Source of the DNA: Panacagrimonas sp052389915 | GTDB lineage: Bacteria > Pseudomonadota > Gammaproteobacteria > Nevskiales > Nevskiaceae | Direction of reading: 5' to 3' | Assembly: GCA_052389915.1 (NCBI GenBank) | Contig: JBQTHL010000021.1 | Coordinates: 1-64,000, forward strand | DNA: 64,000 nt | Shown here: one piece after another, positions 16,728 through 25,299 of the stretch | Layout: each line of letters starts with the position of its first letter | Numbering within the stretch: position 1 is the first letter of the stretch | Program-made: the position numbers and the translations under genes | The notes under the pieces: model-generated | The model's input: the letters and a program-made list of their open reading frames with translations, nothing else | Database searches by the model: none | What the model was told of the DNA's origin: nothing

Positions 16728-17987
16728 ATGCCGCGCAATGCCTTCTACGCCCAGTCTGGCGGCGTCACCGCCGTCATCAATGTCTCCGCCCAGGGCGTCA
16801 TCGAGACGGCTCGCACGTATGCGGACAAGATCGGCAAGGTGCTGGCGGGTCGCAACGGCATCATCGGCGCGCTGACCGAGGACTTGATCGACACCTCGCA
16901 GGAATCGGCCGAGGCCATCGCGGCCTTGCGTCATACGCCAGCCGGGGCCTTCGGATCTTGCCGCCACAAGCTCAAGGGCCTGGACACGCATCGCGCGGAA
17001 TACGAGCGCCTGATGGAGGTGTTCAAGGCGCACGATATCGGCTACTTCTTCTACAACGGCGGCGGCGATTCGGCCGACACCTGCCTCAAGGTCAGCCAAC
17101 TCAGCGGCGCACTCGGCTATCCCGTGCAGGCCATCCATGTGCCCAAGACCATGGACAACGATCTGCCGCTGACCGACTGCTGCCCGGGCTTCGGTTCGGT
17201 GGCCAAGTACACCGCGGTGTCGATTCGCGAGGCCGGCTTCGACCTGGCCAGCATGGCCAAGACTTCGACCAAGGTTTTCATTCTCGAAGTGATGGGCCGC
17301 CACGCCGGATGGACCGCTGCAGCCGGAGGCCTCGCGGCAGAAAGCGAGGGCGAGGCGCCGCAGATCATCCTGTTTCCGGAAATCGTGTTCGACGAAGCGA
17401 AGTTCCTCGCCGCGGTCGATGCCAGCGTCAGGAAGTACGGTTATTGCGCGATTGTCGCGAGCGAAGGACTGCGCCTCGCCTCGGGCGAGTTCCTGTCCGA
17501 AGCCGGCGGCAAGGACGCCTTCGGCCACTCGCAGCTCGGCGGCCTGGCGCCGCTGCTCGCGCAGATGGTCGGCGACAAGCTCAAGTACAAATTCCATTAC
17601 GCCGTTGCCGATTACCTCATGCGCGCAGCGCGCCACATCGCCAGCGCAGTCGATGTCGAACAGTCCTACGCAGTAGGCAAGGCTGCGGTGGAACTGGCCG
17701 TCGCCGGCAAATCAGGCCTGATGGTGACCATTGATCGCCAAAGCGACGAGCCCTACATCTGGACCACCGGCTCGGCGCCGCTGGATCAGGTCGCCAATGT
17801 CGAGCGCAAGATGCCACGGGATTTCATCAGCGAGGACGGCTTCCACATCACCGAGGCTTGCCGTCGCTATCTGTCGCCGCTGATTCAGGGCGAGGACTAT
17901 CCGCCCTACCGCAATGGTCTTCCCGAGTACGTGAAGCTGCGCAATGTCGCGGTGCCGAAGAAGCTGGCGCCGTTCAGTCTGAAATAA
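16728..17987 (+). CDS. pfp: Pyrophosphate-dependent phosphofructokinase
   Basis: A 419-residue phosphofructokinase. The reversible PPi-using type is indicated by PKTMDND, whose Lys replaces the Gly of ATP-dependent enzymes (PGTIDND), and by the modified donor loop NGGGDSADT. MGRHAGWTAA and the substrate-binding region IVASEGLRL are present. A strong AAAGGAG site precedes the ATG. Because the reaction is reversible, it can serve both glycolysis and gluconeogenesis. Confidence 0.92.
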   Translation: MPRNAFYAQSGGVTAVINVSAQGVIETARTYADKIGKVLAGRNGIIGALTEDLIDTSQESAEAIAALRHTPAGAFGSCRHKLKGLDTHRAEYERLMEVFKAHDIGYFFYNGGGDSADTCLKVSQLSGALGYPVQAIHVPKTMDNDLPLTDCCPGFGSVAKYTAVSIREAGFDLASMAKTSTKVFILEVMGRHAGWTAAAGGLAAESEGEAPQIILFPEIVFDEAKFLAAVDASVRKYGYCAIVASEGLRLASGEFLSEAGGKDAFGHSQLGGLAPLLAQMVGDKLKYKFHYAVADYLMRAARHIASAVDVEQSYAVGKAAVELAVAGKSGLMVTIDRQSDEPYIWTTGSAPLDQVANVERKMPRDFISEDGFHITEACRRYLSPLIQGEDYPPYRNGLPEYVKLRNVAVPKKLAPFSLK

Positions 17988-18033
17988 CTCCGCACGTGAT
18001 CGAGAGCGCCTGTCGGGCGGCCCAGATCGATCG

Positions 18034-19488
18034 TCAAGAAGCTGGAGAGCGCACGACGCTTCGCAAACGCAACGAGGATTGCTGCGTGGTCTGAGCCTGT
18101 GCTCGCTGGTTCGATGCCGGCGGGACGACCACTCGATACCGCACCTCGCGGGTCGTCGTAGGTCTGCCCTTGTCCAGGCTGGGCCTGAGACGGCTGGTCT
18201 CGATGGCGCGGGTCAGGCTTTCTCCCAGCGCTTCGGAAAACTTCGGCGGCAGACCCTCGACGATCGCTACGTCCTTGGCGCGGCCGCGATTGTCGACGGT
18301 GAACTCGGCGAGCAGATGACCCGGACTCTTGCTCAACGCCACGGGTATCGGCGGGGGACGGAACACCAGGAAGGCAGGCAGGCTGAAATCGATCCGGTCC
18401 GTCCCGCCCTTGGTGATCTCCGCAGATCGCGCGTAGGCGCGCAAGGCCTCGCGCCGGAGCCCGAACAGCCAGTGCAGATCGCCGACCCGCTCGAGCGAGC
18501 GTGCGCGTTCGTCCACGGTCCCGTCGGTACGGGCCAGCGCGATGCGGTACGCGCGTCTCAGCGCCACGTTGGGCTGGTGCTGGAAAGGAATCCTGGGTGA
18601 GTCCTCGCTCGGTTCCCAGAACACGCCGCTGATCGCAAGGTCGAGCAGCGGACCGACCAGCAGGGACGCTTCGGCACCCTGCTTGCGGTGAATCGCATCG
18701 ACCGCCCTGCCGTGCAGTTTCACGGCCTGATCGAAGTCCTGCACATCGCGGAACCAGCGCCCGGCGCTGACGTAATGCCAGGCCAGCGTCGGTAGGTCGC
18801 CGCCGTGCACCTGCTCGGCTACCTGCACCCGCTTTTGCTGCCAGCGCGACGCGTCTTCTATCTTCCCCATGGCACGGTTGGACACTGCCAGCGCACGCAG
18901 GAAATCGATCTGCTCGGGACTGTACAGCCCGTGGTTGACGCGGTGCGCCTGCAGGCCGTTCTCGAAGGACTCGACCGCCAGTTTCAACCGGCCCAGCGCG
19001 TGCTGCGCCGCGCCTATGCCGTAATGAATATCGGCCAGGCGCGGATCGCGCGGACTGGGCGCGGTCGCAGCCAGGTCAAGGGCCACGCCGAAGTCCTTGA
19101 TCGCCTGCTGCGGCTGTCCTGCACGCAGCCGCGCACTGCCCTGATTGGTCAGCGGAATGATCGTTCGCGCATCAAGCTGCCCATAGGCCTCGCGGCTGGC
19201 CTCCAATGTCCGCATCGCCAGACCCAGGGCCGTTTGCGCATCGTCCTTGATTGCGGCGTATTCGATGTCGAGAGCGGTGGGTGCACCGGCCAGCCGTGCG
19301 GGGTCTGTGGGCAGGCGCCGCAGCGGCGGCGCTTCCGGCAGCGGCGGCGTGAACTGGAGTTCGATGGCCTGCGCGGGCCAGGTCAAAGGCAGGACAGAAA
19401 CGATCGACAAGCCGCAAACGATGTATCCGCGCCGCAGCAACGCGATCACGGAGGCCCTGTGGCCGCGCGATTCGAACGTGCAGTCCAT
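18034..19488 (-). CDS. Exported TPR protein with TonB C-terminal-like domain
   Basis: A 484-residue protein with a signal peptide (about residues 14-42, ending PAQA), helical TPR-like repeats between about residues 65 and 350 (for example GQPQQAIKDFGVALDLA, GRLKLAVESFENGLQAHR), and a C-terminal domain (HLLAEFTVDNRGRAKDVAIVEG ... RYRVVVPP) like the TonB C-terminal fold. The ATG at 19488 has GGAGGCG upstream. No transmembrane anchor follows the signal region, so it is not a standard TonB energy transducer. Its function is unknown. Confidence 0.8.
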   Translation of the reverse strand: MDCTFESRGHRASVIALLRRGYIVCGLSIVSVLPLTWPAQAIELQFTPPLPEAPPLRRLPTDPARLAGAPTALDIEYAAIKDDAQTALGLAMRTLEASREAYGQLDARTIIPLTNQGSARLRAGQPQQAIKDFGVALDLAATAPSPRDPRLADIHYGIGAAQHALGRLKLAVESFENGLQAHRVNHGLYSPEQIDFLRALAVSNRAMGKIEDASRWQQKRVQVAEQVHGGDLPTLAWHYVSAGRWFRDVQDFDQAVKLHGRAVDAIHRKQGAEASLLVGPLLDLAISGVFWEPSEDSPRIPFQHQPNVALRRAYRIALARTDGTVDERARSLERVGDLHWLFGLRREALRAYARSAEITKGGTDRIDFSLPAFLVFRPPPIPVALSKSPGHLLAEFTVDNRGRAKDVAIVEGLPPKFSEALGESLTRAIETSRLRPSLDKGRPTTTREVRYRVVVPPASNQRAQAQTTQQSSLRLRSVVRSPAS

Positions 19489-19667
19489 ACGCTCGCCTCC
19501 GCAAAAGCGGTGCCCGGGTTTGCGGCCCGAGCGGGGTTCTAACTTGACGCGAGATCGGTTCGATTGTCTGTACGGCAGCGTACACACACCCCGCGTAGAA
19601 ACCACTCGGGGCGAACCAGGGCGTTACCCCAGCCTTTGACCTGACCGGATGCCCCGGCGGCGGACGA

Positions 19668-20990
19668 CTAAGTGTTGACGCCGTAGATCTTGTGGCTGTG
19701 GTGATCCTTGGGTTCCCACAACCCGATGCCGGTATCGATGTCGGAGACCGGAATCAGCGTGTCTTCGCCACGCGATGCAAAGTCGACGAAGGCCGCCTCC
19801 AGGGTACGCACCAGCGCGCGCGCGTTGCCGTGCCAGCGGCATTCGCGGATGCGCTCCCAGGCCTCCTCGGACAGGCCTTCCGGCGCTTTCCAAGTGGTGA
19901 CGCCGGATGACAGGCGCGCCAAGGTGGTGGCGGTGACCGCAATCATGTCTTCCTCGCGCTTCGCGAGTTCCGGCACGTTGAGAGTGGCGGCGCCCAAGCG
20001 CGTGAATTCGTCGATGTTCACCGAGTCCAGCAGGTGCTGCCAGCCGCGGTTGGTGGCGAACAGCAACGCGCAATCGAGCTTCTGTTTGGCGGCCGCTCCG
20101 AACGGCAGGTACTGCCCGTTGTCGAGCGCTTCCATCAGCACTTCCATGACCGGCCCCATGATGCCGTGGCTCTCGTCGAGGAAACACACGCCGTCACGCG
20201 CCTGCGTGAATGCACCGATGCGCGCTCCCGCGCCAGGGAATGCACCGGCAACATGACCGCATAACAGCGATTTCACCGCGCCCTTGTCGCCGGTGTTCTC
20301 GGCAGCGAGGTTCACCGAGACGAATCGGCCCTTGTTGCGAACCAGGAAGTAGTAGTACGCCAGCGAGGTCTTGCCGCTGCCCGGCCCGCCGAGCAGGTAG
20401 GCGCGATGGATTCCGTTCTGTGCGAACGCGCGAACACGCGCGACCAGGATCTGGAGCGGATGGCTGAAGACATAGAAATTGCGGAAGCTGGTGTTCTCCA
20501 CCTCGGTGGTCATCGGCATGCGGATGACGTTGTCCTCGACCACCGGCTTCATGCGCTCTTCAAGCATTGCGGACACGGCCGGGAGATCGTTTGCAAGCAG
20601 TAGCCGAACACCGCCCAGTCTCTGCTCCGAAGCGCGCCGATCCAGCCAGCGTCCAAGCGCCACCAACTGGCCGGGCCGCACCGTGACGATCAGGGTGAGC
20701 ACACGACCCCCGCGACGCAGCGCCAGCACGGCGTCTGCCAGGGCATCGAGCTTCACCGGCTCGACGAACAGCGCGAGGATGAAATCGCTCTCGAACGGTT
20801 CGCCTTCAAAGCTCGCGGGCAGACCGCGGAACTCGAAGCGCCGGCCGGCCGCCAGATGCTGGTTAAAGGCGCTGAGCCGTTCCTGGTCGGATACCTGGCC
20901 GTTGCTGGTGTAGACAATCAGATCGGCCGCCGGAAAGCGGTCGGCCGAGGGATGGATCTGTGTTTTCTTGGTACCGAGCCGGAACATCAA
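19668..20990 (-). CDS. Sigma-54-activator-like AAA+ ATPase with altered GAFTGA loop
   Basis: A 440-residue protein. Residues 1-150 form an unfamiliar N-terminal domain (LIVYTSNGQVSDQERLSAF ... LALFVEPVKLDALADAVLALR). Residues about 165-425 are an AAA+ domain most like bacterial enhancer-binding proteins: Walker A GGPGSGKT (201-208), Walker B CFLDESHG (Asp272, Glu273), and the sensor-II region WHGNARALVRTLEAAF. The GAFTGA loop that touches sigma-54 is GAFPGA (249-254), with Pro replacing the key Thr. No C-terminal Fis-type DNA-binding helix is visible. It is probably a remodelling ATPase not tied to sigma-54; this is inference. Confidence 0.82.
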   Translation of the reverse strand: MMFRLGTKKTQIHPSADRFPAADLIVYTSNGQVSDQERLSAFNQHLAAGRRFEFRGLPASFEGEPFESDFILALFVEPVKLDALADAVLALRRGGRVLTLIVTVRPGQLVALGRWLDRRASEQRLGGVRLLLANDLPAVSAMLEERMKPVVEDNVIRMPMTTEVENTSFRNFYVFSHPLQILVARVRAFAQNGIHRAYLLGGPGSGKTSLAYYYFLVRNKGRFVSVNLAAENTGDKGAVKSLLCGHVAGAFPGAGARIGAFTQARDGVCFLDESHGIMGPVMEVLMEALDNGQYLPFGAAAKQKLDCALLFATNRGWQHLLDSVNIDEFTRLGAATLNVPELAKREEDMIAVTATTLARLSSGVTTWKAPEGLSEEAWERIRECRWHGNARALVRTLEAAFVDFASRGEDTLIPVSDIDTGIGLWEPKDHHSHKIYGVNT

Positions 20991-21131
20991 GCTTCCCTCG
21001 CAATGAATGGCTGCACGCTACTCCAAGCCGGCACCGCAACTTCAGTACACAGCCGACGAACAGCCGACGCGCTCCGATCGACGGTGACCCGCGGTTCAGC
21101 TTGCATCTTGCTCACGCGCAGGGAAGCGTCT

Positions 21132-21155
21132 GTCGCGGGCATGGCCCGCTCCTAC
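21132..21155. repeat. Single REP element supplying a stop codon
   Basis: A hairpin-forming sequence reading, on the minus strand, GTAGGAGCGGGCC followed by its complement GGCCCGC with a short loop. The TAG in its GTAGG head is the stop codon of the adjacent DUF3014 gene. No partner copy lies close by. Confidence 0.7.
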
Positions 21156-21952
21156 TTCACCAGCGCCGATCTCAACTCGCGCAACTCCGCCTTAACGCGA
21201 TCCGCGTTCGCGCGACCCATCCTGAGCAGTGCTTTCTGGCCAGAGGAGAGGCTCTCCAGTTCCGGGTCGGCAAACAGGTACACGACCTTGGGCCGGGCGA
21301 GCGCGATCGGCTCGTCGATGACGGGCGTATCGAGCAGGTGGTCGACGACCGCTATCAGTCGATCGTTGAAATAGCGCGTACGCGGGTTGCCGATGCGGTC
21401 GTAAGCGTCCTGAAACAGCGGGTAATAACGCCTGTACAGCGCGACCACCTTGGCCGTATCCATCGATACGAACGTTTCGACCAGCAGCGTATAGCGCTTG
21501 GCATTTTCCGTGTTCAGCGCCAGCGCATCGCCGGTCTTGTCCACCGCCAGCTTGCCCGGCACCGAACGCACCGGCCGCAACCACAGGGGCAGCGGGTCTT
21601 CTCGGTCCAGCGAATCGATCAGCAGCACCATCCTGCGGATGACATCGCGCGGCACGAACGCCGCGTCCAGCGTCTCGGCGCCGTACAGCTCGCGCAGTTC
21701 TGACATGACCTGGGAATCGCTGTCCTCCAGTTCCGGCAGCGGCTGGGTGCGCTCGACCGGCTCCGGAACCGGATGCTGGATCGGCGCATCTTCGGAAGCC
21801 AGTTCCGGAGGCGGCAGCCCGTCCTGCGCAGCCGGCCACGGTGCGACCGGTTCCTCTCCCGCGTAATCCCAGTCGCCGTAAAGGTAATAGAACGCGGCGC
21901 CGATGAGGGCGAGCCCCAAGGCGAGCCCGACCCAAGCCGCGCGATTGTTCAT
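21152..21952 (-). CDS. DUF3014 membrane-anchored protein
   Basis: A 266-residue protein with one N-terminal membrane helix (residues 7-24), a Pro/Glu-rich linker (about 33-75) and a conserved DUF3014-type domain (LDAAFVPRDVIRRMVLLIDSL, LNTENAKRYTLLVETFVSMDTAKVVALYRRYYPLFQDAY, RPKVVYLFADPELESLSSGQKALLRMG). The bulk would be periplasmic. The function of the family is unknown. Its stop codon is part of a REP element. It is upstream of the AAA+ ATPase gene in the same direction. Confidence 0.85.
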   Translation of the reverse strand: MNNRAAWVGLALGLALIGAAFYYLYGDWDYAGEEPVAPWPAAQDGLPPPELASEDAPIQHPVPEPVERTQPLPELEDSDSQVMSELRELYGAETLDAAFVPRDVIRRMVLLIDSLDREDPLPLWLRPVRSVPGKLAVDKTGDALALNTENAKRYTLLVETFVSMDTAKVVALYRRYYPLFQDAYDRIGNPRTRYFNDRLIAVVDHLLDTPVIDEPIALARPKVVYLFADPELESLSSGQKALLRMGRANADRVKAELRELRSALVK

Positions 21953-22182
21953 ATGCGTTTCGCTCCTTCCTGCTCAGGGGACCGGAGTCCGGCGACCGGA
22001 CACAGGTCCGTGGTCGAAGGGACGTTGCTCGGTCGTGAATGGGGCCGCAAGTTTAGTCATCGACCGCAAGTGCAGGCGAATCGGTACAACGCCCCCTCGA
22101 AAGACCTGTCGTACGCAGATGAGTTCTGACCGGCGCTTCCGAAGACTATGATCGTCATCCCGATCCTGCCCGCCAGCCCGCC

Positions 22183-22665
22183 ATGCCCTCCTTCGACGTC
22201 GTCTCCGAAGTAGACAAACACGAACTCACCAACGCCGTCGATCAGGCCCGACGCGAACTGGAGCATCGCTTCGACCTGCGCGGTACCGGTGCGCGCTTCG
22301 AACTCGAAGAGTCCGTGATCACGCAATTCGCGGCCAGCGAGTTTCAACTCACTCAGCTCACCGACATCCTGCGCAAGCGTCTTTCGAGCCGGAGCATCGA
22401 CCTTCGCAGCCTCGACGAAGGTGAGGTGGAAACCAATCTCGCCGGCGCGCGGCAGAAGATCACCGTCAAGCAGGGCATCGAGCAGGCGCAAGCCAAGAAG
22501 ATCATCGCCAAGATCAAGGAGTCCAAGATCAAGGTGGACACTTCGATCACCGGCGAGAAGCTGCGCATCAACGGCAAGAAGCGAGACGACCTGCAAGCGG
22601 TTATCGCGCTGCTCAAGAAGGGCGAGTTTGAAGTGCCCTTGCAGTTCGAGAATTTCCGCGACTGA
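22183..22665 (+). CDS. yajQ: YajQ-family nucleotide-binding protein
   Basis: A 160-residue cytosolic protein with two tandem RNP-like domains. It starts MPSFDVVSEVDKHELTNAVDQ and ends PLQFENFRD, the exact frame of YajQ (DUF520). Family members bind cyclic di-GMP in Xanthomonas and act with a transcription factor; whether this one does cannot be read from sequence. It stands alone with its own upstream region. Confidence 0.95.
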   Translation: MPSFDVVSEVDKHELTNAVDQARRELEHRFDLRGTGARFELEESVITQFAASEFQLTQLTDILRKRLSSRSIDLRSLDEGEVETNLAGARQKITVKQGIEQAQAKKIIAKIKESKIKVDTSITGEKLRINGKKRDDLQAVIALLKKGEFEVPLQFENFRD

Positions 22666-22682
22666 CGAGACCCGCGGACCGG

Positions 22683-23561
22683 CTACAAGCGCGCCGCGCC
22701 GAACGTATCGCATCGCTGCGGGTCGCCACTCTCGAAGCCCGCGCGGAACCAGCGCACGCGCTGCTCGGAGGTGCCGTGCGAGAAGGCATCCGGCACCACT
22801 CGGCCCTGCGATTGTTGTTGCAGGCGATCATCGCCGATGGCGGACGCCGTGTTGAGCGCTTCTTCCACGTCTCCGTCTTCGAGCCACCGGTGTTTGGCCT
22901 GCGCGATGTTCGCCCATACGCCGGCATAGCAATCGGCCTGCAACTCCTGGCGCACGAGCAAGCCGCCGTCGCCCTGCACGTCCTGGCCTTTGACGCGCGC
23001 GGCGTTGACCTTGTCGGACACGCCGAGCAGGGTCTGCACGTGATGCCCGACTTCGTGCGCGATGACATAGGCGTACGCGAAATCACCGCCGCCGCCGAGC
23101 TCTGCCTGCATGTCGGCGAAGAACGCCAGATCGATGTACACGTCGCGATCGCCCGGGCAGTAGAACGGGCCGGACGCGGAATTGGCGCTGCCGCAGGCGG
23201 TATCGACGCCACCGGAAAAGAGATTGAGTTTCGGTGGCTCGTAGGTGCCGCCGGACGCCTGGAAAATCGGACCCCAGGCGTCTTCGGTCTCGCCCAGAAT
23301 CACGCGCACGAACTCGGCGGTCTCGTCGTCGGCCGGTGGCGCCACGCCTTGTTGTTCGACCGGACCTGCTCCACCCTGCATCTGCGCGACCATGCCGAGC
23401 ATCTCCATCGGGTCCTTGCCCAGCAGCAGGCCGATGACCACGACGACCGCGATGCCGCCGAGTCCGAGTTTGCCGCCACCGCCGAAACCACCACCGCGCC
23501 GACCACCGCCACCGCGCAGGTCCACCACGTTGTCGCTGCGTCGTCCCTGTCTCCAGCGCAT
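22683..23561 (-). CDS. Neutral zinc metallopeptidase (YpfJ family)
   Basis: A 292-residue membrane-anchored protein. The N terminus is Gly/Arg-rich (residues 16-31), then one transmembrane helix (about 33-48), then the zinc peptidase domain with HEVGH (169-173) and a downstream helix RQELQADCYAG that supplies the third ligand. This is the YpfJ/neutral_zn family (KPN_02809 type); substrates are unknown. It converges with yajQ, 17 bases apart. Confidence 0.92.
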   Translation of the reverse strand: MRWRQGRRSDNVVDLRGGGGRRGGGFGGGGKLGLGGIAVVVVIGLLLGKDPMEMLGMVAQMQGGAGPVEQQGVAPPADDETAEFVRVILGETEDAWGPIFQASGGTYEPPKLNLFSGGVDTACGSANSASGPFYCPGDRDVYIDLAFFADMQAELGGGGDFAYAYVIAHEVGHHVQTLLGVSDKVNAARVKGQDVQGDGGLLVRQELQADCYAGVWANIAQAKHRWLEDGDVEEALNTASAIGDDRLQQQSQGRVVPDAFSHGTSEQRVRWFRAGFESGDPQRCDTFGAARL

Positions 23562-23726
23562 GGGCCACTCCGGTTAAAGAAGCCGAGTCTAGCCCAGCGC
23601 TCGACAACATCGGACCGCAACAAAACTACGCATGTCCTGCGCTGTGACTGCGGCGCGGCTCCAGGTGCCGCGAGCCTGCGCCCGACACGGGCGCAGGCTG
23701 CAAGTGGGTCTGCACGACGGAAACGT

Positions 23727-24011
23727 TCAGCGGCCCAGCCCTTGCGGCGACGCCGTAGCGCTGGCGCGCATCGGTCGCTCACCACGGCCTGAGGTCGTGC
23801 TGCCCGTGGCCTTCGGCCCGCCGTTGCGGGGTGCGCGGATCACGGCGGTCGGCGCGGTCTGTGAGGGAGCGATGTTCGTGTACGTCGCGCCGCTCATGGT
23901 CATGGCGTTGCCGGGAAGGCTGACGGCCACCCATGCCGAAGCGACGGGGCTGGTAGCGGTGATTGCGAGCGTGGCCGCGACGGTCAGGCTGCGAAGGGTC
24001 TTGCGAGTCAT
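23727..24011 (-). CDS. Hypothetical small exported protein
   Basis: A 94-residue frame with a credible signal peptide (MTRKTLRSLTVAATLAITATSPVASA) and a mature part rich in Ala, Thr, Pro and Gly. GGAGACC lies just upstream of the ATG. I recognise no domain. The low-complexity mature part leaves some doubt that it is real; the start site and signal support it. Confidence 0.5.
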   Translation of the reverse strand: MTRKTLRSLTVAATLAITATSPVASAWVAVSLPGNAMTMSGATYTNIAPSQTAPTAVIRAPRNGGPKATGSTTSGRGERPMRASATASPQGLGR

Positions 24012-24129
24012 TTGAGGTCTCCGGTGATTGAGTGAGACCAGTCTGAAACTCTTGCCCGAAAATGATTAGTCGGTCAGACGGAACCTGATTCTTTCCGTTT
24101 TGGAAATCTCAAAACCTGCCCGCCGCCAC

Positions 24130-24558
24130 TCAGGCCTTGCTCGCGGGCAGGCTGTAGCTGCCGGTAGCATGCGCGACCAGTTGCGGATCATCGCCGCAGC
24201 GCAGCTTCACCTCCATCACCGCCAGCTTGCGCCCGAGCTTGAGCAGGCTCGCCTCGGCGTGCACATCGGCGGCGATGCCCTTGGCCAGGAAATTGAGGTT
24301 GAGGCTGGACGTCACCGCCATCACCTCGGGGCCGATGTGCGACAGCACCAGCGCGTACATGGCCAGATCCGCGGTGGTGAACAGCGCCGGCCCGGAGATG
24401 GTGCCGCCGGGTCGCAGCATCCATTTGCGGAATGGCATGAGCACATGGACGAAACCCGGTCGCAACTCGTCCACATGGAAAAACGGCGCGTCGGACTTGA
24501 AGCCCGCGGTGATCAGGCGCTCCACCGCGGGCGCCTGCAAGACCAATTTCAAATCCAT
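24130..24558 (-). CDS. PaaI/hotdog-fold thioesterase-like protein
   Basis: A 142-residue protein with the acyl-CoA thioesterase arrangement: MPFRKWMLRPGGTISGPALFTTADLAMYALV and SSLNLNFLAKGIAADVHAEASLLKLGRKLAVMEVKL. The ATG at 24558 overlaps the end of the TauE-type permease gene by ten bases, so the pair is coupled. Its substrate is not evident. Confidence 0.85.
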   Translation of the reverse strand: MDLKLVLQAPAVERLITAGFKSDAPFFHVDELRPGFVHVLMPFRKWMLRPGGTISGPALFTTADLAMYALVLSHIGPEVMAVTSSLNLNFLAKGIAADVHAEASLLKLGRKLAVMEVKLRCGDDPQLVAHATGSYSLPASKA

Positions 24559-25289
24559 CCGAATCCCTTGAGCGAGTCGAAGACGAGTTTCAGCGACAGT
24601 ATCACCAGGATCAGCTTGAACAGCGTTGTGAAGCGCTCCTGGCTCAACCGCTGGTTGAGATGTTTGCCCACCCAGGTTCCTGCGATCACCGCGAGGCACA
24701 GCGGAATCAGCAAGTCGGGGCGCGCGAACGCGCTGTAGCCGACGAAGCCATAAGCCAGCACGCGCAAGCCATGACCCAGCACCTGGGTGAACGCCAGGGT
24801 GGCGATGGTGGTTTCCTTGGGCCACTCGGGCCGCAGAAACAGGCGGCCGATGAATAGCCCGGTGGCGCCCACGAACATGCCGAGACTGCCGTTTAGCAGC
24901 CCGGCAACAATGAACGACGGGCGCGGCGCCAAAGGCGCACCCCGGTCCCTGGTCGGCACCAGCGAGGCGAGAATCAGGGCGGCGAGAATCAGGCGCACCA
25001 CGTTCACGTCGGCCCGTTCTGCAAACGGCGCAATCAGGAACGTCGCCGGTAATGCCGCCAGCGCAAACCAGCCGGCGCCGCGCCATTCGACGTGCTTGAC
25101 GTAAGCCAGGGTGCGCGAGGTGTTGGACACGAACTGCACCGCGGCGAACAGCGGCACGGCCTCGACGGTGGTGAGACCCAACGCGAAAAACACGCCGATC
25201 AGAATGGTGCCGCCGCCCAGCCCGGCGACACCTGACAGCGCGGACGTGAGGAAGGCGAAGACGGTGAGAACGGGAACCAGCGTATCCAC
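24549..25289 (-). CDS. TauE/SafE-family membrane permease
   Basis: A 246-residue inner-membrane protein with about eight hydrophobic segments. The family motif GVAGLGGGTILIG is at the N terminus and is partly mirrored at GLLNGSLGMFVGATGLFIGRLFL. This family (formerly DUF81) exports sulfite or organosulfonates in some members; the substrate here is unknown. It is 10 bases downstream of mgtE and overlaps the thioesterase gene. Confidence 0.88.
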   Translation of the reverse strand: MDTLVPVLTVFAFLTSALSGVAGLGGGTILIGVFFALGLTTVEAVPLFAAVQFVSNTSRTLAYVKHVEWRGAGWFALAALPATFLIAPFAERADVNVVRLILAALILASLVPTRDRGAPLAPRPSFIVAGLLNGSLGMFVGATGLFIGRLFLRPEWPKETTIATLAFTQVLGHGLRVLAYGFVGYSAFARPDLLIPLCLAVIAGTWVGKHLNQRLSQERFTTLFKLILVILSLKLVFDSLKGFGWI

Positions 25290-25299
25290 TAGGCTTGCT

